Source: Piscicola geometra (taxonomy: Eukaryota; Annelida; Clitellata; Hirudinida; Piscicolidae). From it: a stretch of 64,000 nt of DNA. How positions within the stretch are numbered: position 1 is the first letter of the stretch; each line of letters begins with the position of its first letter. The notes beneath the pieces are model-generated. The model worked only from the letters and a program-made list of their open reading frames with translations, was not told the origin of the DNA and searched no databases. The position numbers and the translations under genes are program-made. The stretch covers positions 5,745,801-5,809,800 of the forward strand of contig OX030957.1 in the NCBI GenBank assembly GCA_943735955.1, in the 5' to 3' direction. Below, piece after piece: positions 23,101-38,000 of this stretch.

Positions 23101-23844
23101 TTGGAGCTGCTGAACCCAACTAGAAAATGTTAATCTGTCCCATATAAAAGGTCTTCGAGAAGTTTGGGTAGTTTAATAAATGGCTTACTTTGAATGAAAC
23201 AGTAAAAAAGTGGCGTTTTCTGTCGAAGAAAAAAAATCACATAAAATAAAGGCAACAACTTTGAGAAGATATATTTTGAATTAATTTAAATAATTAAAAG
23301 TATAGTCATAAAGTTATTTTTGAAAACTTGGGACAACTTATGACGGAGAGCATTTCAAACACTTAATAACGTTTCTACTCTTTTTCTCATAAATAAATTT
23401 GCAACTTTAATTACTGATACCTGCTAAATATATTGAATGCTTGAAGATTTTTTTGCAGAAAAAGTTGAACTAAGAACAAAGTTTGAATTTGTTAAATTTT
23501 GTGTGTGAATTTTTTTTATTTTCTGAAAAAAAATGTTTTTTTTTTAATTTTTTGTTTTATGAAAACTTTTGTGTTTCTGAAAACTCTTATATTTTCTGAA
23601 AACTTTTATATTTGTATAAATTTATTATTCAATTTAGTTTCAGAATAAAAATACTTTGCTTAATTTAGTTTTCACAGAGTCTTTTGGTCATTTTTGAAAG
23701 TAGAAAAATGATTTATCGTTTTCATACTTTGGTTAAACAACTCATATTTTAGTTATTATTTTTAATTATTTATTTCAATTAGTATTTTAATTATTTATTT
23801 TGATTATTTGTTTAATTATAAATGTTAATTATTTATTTAATTAA

Positions 23845-24130
23845 TATTTAAATGATTTATTTAATTAATATTTAAATGATTTATTTAATTAATATTTAAA
23901 TGATTTATTTAATTAATATTTAAATGATTTATTTAATTAATATTTAAATGATTTATTTAATTAATATTTAAATGATTTATTTAATTAATATTTAAATGAT
24001 TTATTTAATTAATATTTAAATGATTTATTTAATTAATATTTAAATGATTTATTTAATTAATATTTAAATGATTTATTTAATTAATATTTAAATGATTTAT
24101 TTAATTAATATTTAAATGATTTATTTAATA
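23845..24130. repeat. 24-bp AT minisatellite, about 12 copies
   Basis: The unit AATATTTAAATGATTTATTTAATT is repeated almost without change, preceded from about 23,750 by degenerate ATTATTTATTTTAATT units. The homogeneity suggests recent expansion or gene-conversion-like turnover. The unit is partly palindromic (AATATT, ATTTAAAT). Confidence 0.92.
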
Positions 24131-25615
24131 ATTCAAGCATCAAAATTGGGAAGTTTGTGAACAATTCTTAGTATAAAAAATAAATAAAATTATTTAAAAA
24201 AATGAAATTAATCTTTTTGAATGAGAATAAACCTAAAAGTAAATAAGAAGCGAATATTATCATTATTTTATGAGCCTTAGAAAAAAGTCGAAAGATAGTT
24301 AAGCCAGGAAAAGTTGAAAGAATACATTTCAAAATAATATTTTTTTAGACTGATTTTCCTCACGTGTTCATGCTAAGAGTTGGAAACGTATCCATCAGTC
24401 TGGAATTCAAGCTTTTAGAAACTACTCAATGCCTTGGAATTTTAATTAAACTTGTCACTGCCATTGAACAATCGTTTTATAATTCTTCCTTGAATCTCAA
24501 AGCTGCATCAAAAAAGCCCCAAAAAACATAAATTTATTGGTTCCAAAATCAATAAATTCGGAAAGGTAATGCAAACGTAGTGACAAACGTATGCGAGAAT
24601 GATAGTTTGTTCCCGTGTGGCCAGACCAATAAACCTCCTTCAACTTGAAAGGCGCTCGAGAGACCTGTTGAGTGAAATACTGCACGGGGGAAGTTCTATT
24701 CGGTGAAGGGCTTCAGTGAAGGAATTCGCTTGTAAATAAGTTCTTAGCGATTTTGTATTATTTTAAAATTTACTAAGATTTATTTACTATTTGACCATGT
24801 GTAAAACTAAAAACAAATCTTTCTGCTCTAAACAACTGTTTTAATCTTTTTTCAATGAAATTGAATTGTCATTTAATGTTTAGGCTTCGAAATGGAATAC
24901 CCAGGAGGTAAACATTTCCGACACCTGCTGAAATTTAGCAATGCTTTTATAATTATTTTTTCATAAAATGTTTAGAAATATTTAAAGCTTATTTCATAAG
25001 TAACTAAAAAAATTTTATTACAATTTTAATATAATATGTTCAATAAAAAGTAAAATTAAAATAAATTGTATTTGAAAATCTAATATTTCTATAAATGACA
25101 CGATTTTACAACTTCTTTAAAATTCTTAAAATTCTAATATGTTTATTGAATCAAAATTTGAAATTAAATATCTCTCGCATGTTCGTTAAAATGTGCAAAA
25201 GGTTTGATGAGGATTCAAGGGGGTTGACGGAATTGAAAAGTATATTTTAAATGAATAAATATTTAATGAGCCTCTTTCATAGATTATTTAACTTTTTTTT
25301 AAGTTGGTAAAAAAGAAAATGTATAGTGAAATACTCTTAAATCTCATTTTAAAATCTATTTCTTGATTAATGAAACAAAACAAGAATAAATTAATGTTAA
25401 ATTATTTATATATATTTTAATTAATGAAAAAAAGTATTTCTCTGGAATATGAAAAAAAAACTTATAAATGTAATTCTACAACTAATCTGGAGCCCTTAAT
25501 TATTTTACATTGACCAAATCTTCCCTCCCTTCACAGAACAGTCCAGATATGAATCACTTCACGCTTTCGTGCTGTCAAAAATTGAATTTTAGATTTGAAA
25601 GTAAATTACTGGTTA

Positions 25616-25999
25616 ATGATGAAGACTGAAAAGCTGGGGAGAATGATGATGGTGATGATGATGATGTTGATGGTGGGGGCGGCAGTCGGACTGATTGGAG
25701 ATTTAGAATCGAAACATGGGGAATTTTTACAATTATCGAATTTGAAAAAAAGTATTCTAACTAAGACAAACAAAAAGAGTTGTAGTTATTTGCCTGGAGG
25801 CATAAGCACACGCAATGGAAAGAGTGTTTCCAAAAGAGATGGCGTGGCGAGGGAAACAGATGAGCCTGGAGTTGATTCATCGTCGCAACATCTCTACGAA
25901 GGTAATCCAGCTATTTTGGAAATGTGATGTGAATAATAGTGAATGAAAACTACTGATTTGAACGAGAATTAGTTGAAAGATTCTGTATTGGTGAAATCT

Positions 26000-26038
<39 letters not shown>

Positions 26039-29000
26039 TAAATCAATTTCTATAGCGCTCTTTCCTCAAATCTAATTTATTTCGTGTCTGAAGATTCTTA
26101 TTCTTTCTTATGAAATGAAAAAAATATTGGAATTTATTGACAACTAGTTATAAATCTGTTTTATCTTTTAAATAGAGCTTGAAGAACCACTCCCTCACAT
26201 CTTCAACTGGCAAGACAGCAGCACAGAGCACACATCAAGACTTTTGAACTGTGAGAACACTTGTGATCTTTTCAAAGCTGACGGCCATCGAAAAACCCTT
26301 TTTAATCATTTTAAACCTAACTTGAAAAAATTATTTTGCCGAAACTATATTTATGAAGCTTTAAACATCAATTTAAAAATATTATTTCAGGGTTAAACGA
26401 GCCGATGAAAGCGAATAAAAAAATCCGTGAGTAGCGTTTGCAAGCATTATATTATTTCAGTTTCGATTAATTTATTTTTCATAATTTTTTCATAATTTTT
26501 TTCGTTTTAAAAAAATCTAAAAAAATTTCATGCAACAAGTCTCGTCGTTTTTTAAAAACTTACCTACATGCGCTTGCTGCCAAGGACATATATATGGGAA
26601 ATTTAAAGAAAGTGATGAACTAAAATACAAAATCTCTATTTGACTGTTTAGAATCAATTAAAAAACTAAGTTTTGAGATGTTATCACACGTCTAAACATC
26701 AGGATCGACGTTGAAAATCAATCCAATCCACCTCCACCCAAGCCTGCCTTCTGTCGTGGTTGATAACTTCAGTTATAACCAACACAGCAACCATCCTGGA
26801 AACACAACCAGTGCAAAACAAGTCAGCTTATCAATTGGATAGATATAAAGCAAATAATTTAACAAAACTTAAGAAAAAATAATCTTCAACCACTTCTTTC
26901 TTCCAGAGAAATGGCACTTTCTTTTCGAAGCACATTTTCCTAGAGAACTTGCTGCAGACACGCAAACTCGAGACCACCTACTACGTGACCGACAAGGCGC
27001 AGAACAGCGACTTCTTCTGGTATCGAACCTCCTCCCATGTTCCCAGAGAAGAGGCCATCAGAATTAACATCGGTGAAACTAAAGAGATTTTGATATTTTT
27101 GGAATAATATTTGTAACTTTAAAATATTTAAAAATGATTTATTTATAAATTTATAGTAGCAGTAACAAATAATGTCTTTCGGATACAAAATAAAAATTTT
27201 AATATTAAATAATTGTTAATGAAAAAGTTTAAAAAAAGTAAAATTGTGACTTTTCGAAGGCTTTTACAAGGCGCAGTTGCAGCCGGTCTACGGGGATGTG
27301 CAGCACGAGCACGACGACAATGGCTTCTACCTCTCGGAGCACTTCCATCACAATCACCAAACTATCTTCTCTGTAATCCAATCTTACTGCAGGTGTCCTT
27401 TTTGTGACATTTTTTGTCATTTTTTGTGTGTGGAAATTTACATTTAAAAAACTGTTTTTATGTCTACGTGAATAAATAATTTCTTTTTTTGACCTACATG
27501 AAAATTGAAAAGCAGTCCAAAAAACTCTAAACTACAGGAGTCCCCTTCCTCAACACTACAAACTGACCCTGGAAGTCACCAAAAACTTCACCTCCCGCCC
27601 TTCTGCCATCCACTGCTCACCACAATCTTCACCAACCCCATCTTTGTCATCTTCAGCAACCCCATCTTTGTCATCTTCAGCAACTTCATCTTTGTCATCT
27701 TCAGCAACCCCATCTTTGTCATCTTCTCTTTCTACCAAATCATTTTCATCGGCATGCCCACTCGGCACCATAGCAGGAGATGTTGTCGTCGAACGAAGTC
27801 TCGACCAAGATTGCTCTTCGACCGTTTGGCTTTCTTCATTGTTTTATTCATTTTCTTACTTCCGCTTCATGCATAAACTAACATTTCAACGCAATTTCTA
27901 ACAGATATGTCGTCTACGAAACATAATTTTTTACTATTTGTTTTCACAAACATCTAGAAAAAGTTTTGAATGGGAAAAGTTAATACTTTTTGCTTTCTCG
28001 ATCGTGGGAATAATCTTTATAATGGAGAAAAAACTTTTTGGAAAAGAATAGTGTCAAGTTTCAATTTTTTAAATTGTCATCACGCTATTGACTGAGCACA
28101 GGCGTAGGATGTGTCTAAGTTACAAAACCACAGTGAACTTTAAAATAAAAAAATTTCAGAAAAAAGAAAAATGATTTTAAAATAAAATATTAAAACATAT
28201 TTAAAGCGGCTTAATTAATATTTGCTTAAATTCTAATTTTCCTATTTAGAAACGTCAGCAATAACTTATTCAAGTAATCTTCTGAAGCAGCATTAAGTGC
28301 CTGGGTGCATGAATAGACATTTCGATGTTCTGATGATGATTGATGATCGTAACAGCAAACCATTCAGCTGAAAACACGCGAGGTTTTATTAATTGCACAA
28401 TAAACTTCATCCATCTTAAGTACCACGCTGGTTGTTATTCTTAATAAATTTTTCAAAAAATTAAATGTAAAAAATTGAAGATTTTTGATTTAGCACTTTT
28501 TTCTAATCCATTTTTATTGTTTCATGTTTCTTCAAGTATTCAATTAAAATAAATATTATCTTGCTGAATCTTTTAATTTGAAAAAAAGTAAAAATTCTTC
28601 TTTTGTTTAAAAGTTATTAATTTGATATGCGGACGATTCCTCCCAAGATAGTTCAGACTAGGACGATTCAGTCTGTAATCCTTCATTCTAAGACGATTCA
28701 TCCCGAATAAATAAAAGTTAGGAAAAACTGAAATCAATAAAATATTTTTTAATAACTACTGACACTTATTAAAATTTGTAAAAAATAACTTTGTTTATTT
28801 TTTGCCCAACTAACTAAATAAATTGTCAATATAATTCTATAATCAATATTCAAATGGAAGTTTTTAAAAACAAAACATTTGATTTAGATGTGAAGATGTA
28901 AGAAAAACTAAAGTTTTATCGAACCTTTTTACTCAACTCCAGCGTCACATAAAACCCTTTTTAAAACAGACAAAATACTTTAAAAAAAAGAATTTGCATT

Positions 29001-32000
29001 TAGCAATTTGCATATAGCAATTTTAAAATTCCTTGTAGACTGTTTTCGGCTTCTCCGACTTGCTTTAGTGGAAGCTCTTTTCAGGCATTCTTGAGTAGTT
29101 TATCCATTTTAAATGTTAAGCGAAACAAATGTTTTTAAAATAATATATAAACAATATATAGTTTAGGAATCGAATATAATCTTTCATGCTTCAATAATGA
29201 GAATTACATGAGATTATTATAATCTAAAGTATAATTTTAAACAAAAATATAAAAAATTCATTAAATTAGTGTGAACTTATTTGAGCTGAATCGTCTTCGG
29301 ATGAAGGATTATAGGCTGACTTGTCCACAGACTAAATAGTTCAGGCTCTACCGCCATAGCCTGAACGTCCCTAAATCATTAAATAAGCAATAATTACGAA
29401 ATTATTTGTTTTTTTTTAAAATTATTATTTTTCATTAGAATGCTTTATTAGTTCAGTTGGCTTTTGAAATTATTGCAATAAATGTTGCAGTCCCAAAGAG
29501 CGAAAGAGCTTCCAAGAGATCAGAACACTCTGGTTTGCCTAGCTGACCCTGTCATCAACCTGGCTATGCATGAAAACCAAGCTAAGAAAAAGTATTATGT
29601 GAAAAAGCATACTTGATGAGCTTAAATCCTAAATGCAATTTTAGTTGCTAAATTTGGAAAATGGCTTGAAGAATAAGCGTAATGAATTTTTGTAACCTTT
29701 TAATTCCAAGAAAACAGCTTCCAATTTCTTCATGGCCCCCTTCTCAAACACTTGCAGACTTGAAAAAAGTGGCGAAAAAGAAATTCCTGCTTATGCTCAT
29801 CAAGCAAAAACTACTTTTATCGAAGACGAAAATTCCTTTATGGAAGTATCGAACAAGAGACAAGTAAAAAACAGAATTAAAAAGGCGGAAGGCATTAAAA
29901 ATGCTATCGACGGGGACAGCTTAAGAGATTTAGCGAGTGGAGAGGCCAGACTTGGAACCGACGTTAATGGCCTGGTGGGCGGGCTTTTTCGCTTGCGGAA
30001 GAAAACAAGCACTCTGGAGAGGGACTTCGAAAAGGGCTGTAAGGAAGCTGTGAGGGAATGTGCTGTTTGTGAGAAGAGTTGTCGAGGTACTTTGGAAAAA
30101 CAGTTTTTGCTTCATTTAAATTTTTATGATGCAAAATATCACAACAAAAGTGTTAAATGGCATAAATTCCAAAACAAAAACAGTCTTGGAGTGTTCTTCG
30201 AAATGAACAAGCGATTCACCACGCAGACGAAGACTTTTGCTGTCTGGTTCAGTGCCAAGGACTGCAGAGTTGCAGGAAATCCACAACGTCGTCATGCCAA
30301 CAGGCCCCTGTCTCGTGCGTCATAGGTGCGTTATACTGTTAGATTTGAAAGATCTTTTAATCTTTGATCAAATGAACCAGTATGGCTATATTAAATTTTT
30401 GATTTCGAAAATGTTTGAAAATAAAACTTGAGTTCGTTTGCATTAAAAGAATTTATTTGCTTTTTGTTACAAAATTAAAATTATACTATTGAAAATTTTT
30501 CAAAAAAATTATAAAAAATATAAAGTATATGGTGAAAATTCTTTGAGAAGGACAAAAATATAGCTCGCCAGGCTGACCAATGGCTTTATTATTAGGTGAC
30601 AAGCACCTCTTGAAGGCGAAAAGAAAAATATATGGAAGAATGTTGATTGATGTTCCTAAATGTAAGTGATTTTCAGTAATAAGCTGGTCAAATAAAAAAA
30701 ACAAAAAAATGGTATTACACATTTAAAATACATTGTTTATTAAATAAATGGAAAATTGTAAAAATCTGAAGTTAAAATGTATAACAAAAATATATTTCAA
30801 AAAGCTCAAAGAGAGAATTTAGTTTATTGAATAAAATGTAAAGTCTAATTTAAAACAGCTTTTCTGAATTGTTAAATTATTTAATAAGTTTATTTTTTTA
30901 GCATTATCCTTTCATAGTAAAGTATCTTTTCATTATTTTAAAAGCTTTTCAGATTACCACGTTTTAAATCACATTGTAAAATTATTTTTTATATCTTACA
31001 ATAAAAACTTCACTTTAAGTATAGTAGGGTTTTCAGAATAAAATTAGTTAAATATAACAAAATAAATCAGAATTTAAAATCAAAGCCATAAAAATTGAGA
31101 ATTTAAAATTTTTGGAAGAAGCAAATTATCTTGTTTTCTACTCGTTTCATAAATCGGCCTCATGTTTCATACAAATTACTTTTTATATTACTCTGAAATG
31201 TGCTTTACACTTAGGCCTAGATCAAAATGAACGTTTTACAATAAATTTTGTGTGAAAACCATTAATTGAAATTAATGGGAGTAATTAATGTGTGGAAGAC
31301 ATTGAATAAAATCTCATTTATTAACTTTTTTCGAAAGCTGTAAGCTAAGAGTATATATTTGCATGTATTAATCTCTCGTTTCAGATTTATAAAATAGTTT
31401 TTTAACTATTTCGAAAAGCCAAATAAATTGCTTTAAATTAAAATTTAAAGTTGTTTTTAAAAAGATTTTATTTATTTATGAATGTTTCCATGTGGTTGAG
31501 TGACTTTTTGATAATAAAAAAACAATTAAAATGTGATTATAACTAATCCGAACAAAAAACTAGCTGGATGTTGAAGCAGTTTTGTCTCATACAAATTTTA
31601 CTAGAGTCGTATTTTCATCTTTTAATCCTACTCGCTCATGCATCGCATGCAAGACATTTTGAGGCGAAAAAGTTTCACTAAAAATGGAAAAAATAAAAAT
31701 AAAAAATAAAAATGAAAATAAAAATAAATAAAACATATTTAACCCACCGATAAAATCAAATTAATTAATCCACAAACTTTTAGCTAGTTTTAACTTGACA
31801 ATTATCATAAAGTTCAAATAATTTATCATCTAACTTTTCGAAAATAATTTACAAACCCAATTAAGATCTTTACTCAATCCCTTTCAAACTTCAACTGGCT
31901 TCTTTTAGAACTCCAATCCACCCACCAGGCGACGCGTACACTCTCTCGCTGTACCCAGTGCTTCAAGATGTCAGGAAGGTGAGGAGGTGCCATGTTAAGA

Positions 32001-35000
32001 GGGTGCCGCAGGACTTTCTGTACGGCCTCTGGTTCTACGTCAGTGTGGTTGGAATGGCCTTCGAAACGTCAAAAGTCAATCTATCAGTTCATTCTGCGCT
32101 GAATCATTATCGAGATGGGAACTATGATGATCACAATGAGAAGTCTGCACCTTTTGGTTTTGACGGGGATGCCAACGAAGTGGGTGATGGGGAAGAAACT
32201 GTAATTTTTCCAAATAAAAAAATTAAATTAAAACGTGAGAAGTATGAAAATGATGTTTTTGCAAATCTTAAAATAGTAGCTTCTTCTCGCCAGAGGGATG
32301 CCGGATATGAACTTCATCAAAAGTGGATTTATAATAAAAGCACCAAAAACAACCTGAAAAACAAGCAAAAAAACCTGCGCAGAAAAAGAAAAAATAGTAA
32401 CATTAGCCTCAAACAAAATAACGCAGACAGGAACACTCTGTACGGCGTGAAGCAGGTGGAGAATTTCCTGAAGATTGAGCACTCTTCCAACAATTTTGCA
32501 TCCTCTCCTGATCACAAAGAAGCAATCCTCGTCTCAAAATTGAACAAAAAAGGTTTTTATGATTGATTTGCGTTGCATAGAACCCAGCTCAGAATTTATC
32601 AACGATGATACATTGTATCGTTATAACAGCAAAGTGGTTTCTGAGAAGATATAGAAGCTAAAAGCGTTTTTTATTTAAGATAAAAGTAAGATTGTTTTAA
32701 GATGTTAAAACATTGTTGTAACAAGTTTTAAGTGTTCTAAATAAAACTAAATGAGTTTTTATGGTGTAAATAAAGTTTTGAAAATTATTTTAAATCACGA
32801 ATAAATGAGATTTTGTGATGAAGTTTAATGGGGATTAGTAAGATAAGTTTGTTTCAAATGGAGTCAGATAAGCTTCAAAAGTTTTGTTTATATTTTGATT
32901 TTACTTTTAGACATCTAAATAAAGCTTATAATTATTATATTATATTTTTCAGTTTTTTTCTCAGATTATTTAAAAAGCAGCTTCCCAAAGTTAAAAAAAT
33001 TAATAAGCAGGTTTTTAATCGAACTAAATTATTATCTATGAGTAATTAATTTCAAATATATATTTAATTTTAATTTAAATGATATTTTTTATGTTAATAA
33101 AATGTTTTTTATTTCTTGGAATCACTAGTAAGATTATGCAGGAGATTACAGTGATCAATAGTGACTTAGAAGATAAGTAAGAGGAAAAATTAAGTTTTAT
33201 TTTAAGTTTTGTGAAGTTTAAAATAAAAAAAACATTCGCATGCAAAATTGAGATTTTTCCTTAGAAACAGAATTCAAAGACGAGCTCATTAACTAAATGG
33301 CGTTCATTAAAATAAGATTTGAGTTAAAATGCCTCTCTCCACTTTGAAATGCAGCTTTATTCAAAATTGCATCCTAGATTAGAGTTATGAATACAATGCA
33401 ACTCCATCAAACGCATTGAACACCCGCAGGACAATGGGTCTTCCAGCTGAAGGCGTTCAACATTGAAGACGATCCAGCCATACAACACCCTCCTCGACGC
33501 ATTTCGGAAAACGTATTTTCCATCTCCACCAACCCGGCCACACCCTTCGCCTTCTCAACTTCCTCCTGGTCTTCTGACCTCTCCTGCACCGCTGATCTCA
33601 ACATGTTGGTTCTTGTTTACACTTTTAAACAGATGGAACGTTAAGGGTTTGAATTTTGTTTTATCAAGTTACTTTCTATTTAAATATTTTAAAAATTACT
33701 TTGAAAGAATGGGTTTTCGAGTGCGGAGAAAAGATGGACGCCGCCTAGAGAAACTTAAGCTCCGTAAACAAAAAGAATAAATAATTCAATTTTTTATCAT
33801 GACTTCGTGGTTGTGGGAAAAGTCTTCGTTTACGTTTCACTGCGAATTCTTGATTTAATTCCATTAACGCTGAATATTGAATAATTGAACACTATCCTGA
33901 AACTTTTTGGTTAAGTTAATAAAAATAGCAAGACTATTGACGTAATTTGAATTTCAAATATTCTATAGGATTTTTTCGGTCATTAAGTTGGATTTTATTC
34001 CCGTCTAAATCTTCACTCGAAAGAAGTAGTGAAAGGCCTACCAAGTTTCTAATTCTGTAGACTCTGTGATGCGTAAAGCAGACGGTTTTCTTCTGTCAAC
34101 AGAAAGGGGGTGGGTGGGAAAAGGGAAGGGAGGCAATTTTTTCCAATTCAATTTATTGGGGAAAATGTCTTTCTTAACTTGAATATGATCATTTCATGAA
34201 TGTACTTTTAAATTGTTCGAAGTACTTTTTTTCTGTTTCTATTAACATTAATGCAGAAAAATATTCGTCATCCATGGTTGATCGAAGACGGTTTTTATTT
34301 ATATTTTATCTGTAAAAGTATTTTACAGATTAAGATATCATTTTAAAAATTGCTGTTGTAAGTCCCTTCTTGAGATCTTAGTAATGATATTGAAATTGTT
34401 TAACAAATGTTTTTCTTGTTTTAATTTTATTTCTAATTCTATAATGAATATTTTGTGAAATGAAACTTATTTATTATCAGCCAAATCAAAACGATATATT
34501 ATCAATTTAAAAAAATAATAATATTCTAATAAACTTTTAAATTAATACTAATATCTCAATTAATTGGAAGAGGGGGGGATGGAATATTTGCTTTAAGCTT
34601 TCAGGGGAGAATTGATGCTCCTGACTGTCAGTTATGCTTTCACAAAATAAGATTTTTAAAGCCTTAAAGCTTAAATATTGATACAGTTTTTTTAATATCA
34701 TTTAATTCAATGATTAATGTAAAAATCTCGTTACAAATAAGAATAAAATTATGTTTTCAGATAATTTTATCTTTAGAAAAAAACTCAATTTGAATTTTAA
34801 CATTTTTATACAATTAAATCGACACTTCTTTAAAAAATTATTGTTAAATGTATCTGAAATTACAAATTATACCGCTCGAAAAAGATGCATCGTTAGCTTA
34901 CAAAAGAGTATAATGCGACCAACGGATTATTTGAAGGTTCAAGCACGTCTCTCATAGAGACGAAGAAGATGATGAAGAAGTTGCTGAAGACAAAGAAGAA

Positions 35001-38000
35001 AATGGTGAAAGCAACAAGGAGATGAAAGCTACGGTGGTGAAGTTGGAGAGTGGTGCCTTTAGATACACCGTGTCTTCCAGCAACCTCCTTCCTCAACTCA
35101 CTTTTAGTATCCCAGGTTGAAGTTGAAAAGTTCTAAAAAAATATTATTTTGGAAAAGATTATATTAATCTTAAATAAGACAAAATCTAATACAAAACTTT
35201 CGCATGAAAACTTTAAATAAACAAAAACTTCTATTCACTGTATTTGAAAGAATTAGATGGATTAACAATTCTTTCCAGGAAATTCTTCAGTGTTGGCTTG
35301 GTGGTTTCGCAAGCATGCCTCGCACGCCACTCTCATCGCATCCAGTTTCAAATACGACATACATCTCTCCGCTAACAAATCCTTCGACATCTCCATCACT
35401 GGTTCGCATCGTTTTCATGAATTCTTTTTCAGAATGTTAGTTTTCAAAAAAACATCAGTGCAGCTGCGTGAATATTCTTGTAAAAGTTTAAAAATGAGTT
35501 TACTAGAGCTTTTAATCTACCTAATAAAGGTTTTATGTTGATTAAGATGAATTTTTAAACTTTCAAAAGAGCCTAAATAATGCGGTAATTGAAACATAAT
35601 TGCAGGAAGATTTACAGAATGCCGCGCCTACGGACAGATAAGAATTGAAGATCTTCAGGATAAAAGAGTCGTTGTGTTATACGACATGATGCTTTCCTGT
35701 CCTCCTCTCTTCAATCTAACTTTCAAGATTTTAACACCAAACGCCAGTTTTAACAAAGTAAAGACATTCAGAGTTACCATTGCCGACTCACGACAAACAT
35801 TCACTTTCTACCTCACCCACATTTCCTGCTCTTTTCCTTCATCTAGCATTCCTCATCTCAATTTGCGAGCTTCGCGGAAATTAGAAAAAGCTGACAATCG
35901 AACACCCGCCTGGGAACATCACCTGATCACATCACGCCATTTCAAACTATTCGCTTTTTGTGTGTTTCTTATGTGCCTTGCGTTTGTGTGCATCTTGTCT
36001 GTCATTATTTTCAACAAACGTCGAAACGTTATTGTTGTACAAAAGACTAAAACATCCTCAATCGACCTTCTGAATTATCCAGAAATAAAGTCTTTGAAAA
36101 GGTTGGAAGACCATCGAAAAGATTCTCCAACTGACAAGAAGTGCAATAGTGGAAAGTTTTTTGAAACTTCACGGCATCAGCCTGCTAAAAACAACACCAC
36201 CATTTCTCACAAAAAGTGCCCCAAAAAGAGGCATTTGAGGAAGACAACGCTTGTGTTGTACGTGCTGCTGGAACTTCTGTTCAGTCTCTTCTGCTCAACC
36301 ACTTTGCTGCTGATGCTCCTTCACTCTGGAACAAATCATCAAGACACTTTTCTTCGAAGGTTTCTGGGTGAACTCCACAAGCATACGACAGCAAACACGA
36401 CATCATTCCAGCACCCGGAAAGCAGTTCCAGCCACCAAATTAAACACCAAAGCCGACTCAGTGAGAGGTTTTACGCACGCAATAAGAGCTCCGTCAATAA
36501 TCATTACGGCAGCACATTCTCTCCGAAAGAGCCTACAAAAAGTAGAATTCAAGAGGAGGAAGCCAATTGTTTTTGTGGACGTCTTATCCATGCTGATGAG
36601 GTCTTTGTCGCACGGAGAGCTAACAAGCAGAAAATAACGATCAATCAACACGCAGAACGAGAAAAAAAGAAACTGTTGAATGCGATTAATAAGCCAGACA
36701 CATTGACACAAGGCGAAGAAGAATTAGAGTGTCACAAATACTTAGAGAATATGATTGGATTTGTGAGAAAACAAACGCGCTCCTTAACTCGATTGGAAGT
36801 GCGAGAAAGAACGGCAAAAAATAAATTATCAGCTCGTTCCAATGTGAATGCGTCCTTGCTCACGACGGGTTATTCTGAACAATCAAACGAGATGGTTTTG
36901 TATGAAAAAGTCTTGGCAGATTACGATAGGGTGCTTGAAGGCGTGTTAGAGAATATTTTTGGAGAAATTAAAACGCTGAAAAAAGATTTGGTGAAAAAAC
37001 TCGAGTTATTTAATAAAAGGTTGTACTTCAACACATGGGGATTAATCGTAAGAGAAAATATAAATGCAGAGCAGAAGTCGTTTTTTACAATCATGGAAGA
37101 AGTTGCCTCTTCTATTAATAACTTTGCATCGGTTCCATTCAAAAAGAATTTAATGGAAAGGTTGTTTCTAGTTTGAAAATTACTTTTTTTATTCGATGAA
37201 TTTATAATTCAATTTAATTTTCAGAATAAAAATATTCAAAGAAAAACAAGAAGCGAAATCACTAGTGCCAAGGGAGCTTATTTATCTTAAAGAAACACAA
37301 AAATTTTGTCTGAAAAATGTTCTAAAGAATCTTTCAAACATACTTTTTCAACAAAAAGAAATTAACTTTCTTAGCTCTTTTGAAGACGCCATTTTGAAAT
37401 CACCAAGAGACCGCTCATCATATAACCCTCACGAAACTCCGGTTCCGCATGAATCTTTTCCAAAATGGCTGGAAGTACAAGTCTTTTTCATCTTCGTCGA
37501 CATTTTGTTATTTGTATTCAGAGCCCAAAGAATACTCATCTTCCTACTTCAAAGCACAACGAACATAAAGTTAAACAAGGCGACAAGTAACAAGGGTTCG
37601 CAGGGCTGTTCTTTCATTCACACTGCAAACACCACAGGCCTCATTGCCGGAGACGAGACTCGTCTAAATAACGCAAACAACGCGAGTGGAGCTTCTCATG
37701 ATGAAACATTCAAGGAACTCACGGGTTTGTGTGTAGTTGCAGATGCTCAATGCAGTTTTTACAGCTTTGAAAACCACTATGAGTGCTCTGAATATAATAA
37801 AAAAGGGGGTTTGCGAACATCTTGCTTGGATTCACTTCAAAAATGTAAAACGAAAAAAAGTAAAAAAAGAAAAAAAGTTGCGCTTCTTCGTTCACTCACA
37901 AAATCTGAAATTTCAATGTTTCTCTTCGGTTTTGTTATAATCATTTCAGTGTTCTTCATGCAAGGACAAGTCGAATGGTTAATTTTTTCATTGAAAAAAC

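Larger units (their letters stand above)
12080..25615. other. Long AT-rich region without a supported gene
   Basis: About 13.5 kb of AT-rich DNA with only short chance frames. Small structures inside it are listed separately: inverted-repeat pair near 12.8-13.1 kb, MITE-like copy near 16.15-16.45 kb, TATAGCGC repeat near 18.4 kb, motif-rich patch near 20.1 kb and minisatellite near 23.85-24.13 kb. It could hold the 5' region or regulatory DNA of the receptor gene that starts at 25,616. Confidence 0.55.

Noticed and set aside
30188..30325. Continuation of exon 9 of the receptor gene as FFEMNKRFTTQTKTFAVWFS
   Set aside because: Only the frame entered at 30,253 joins both the preceding phase 1 exon and the following phase 2 exon, so this reading is probably intron followed by a shifted frame.
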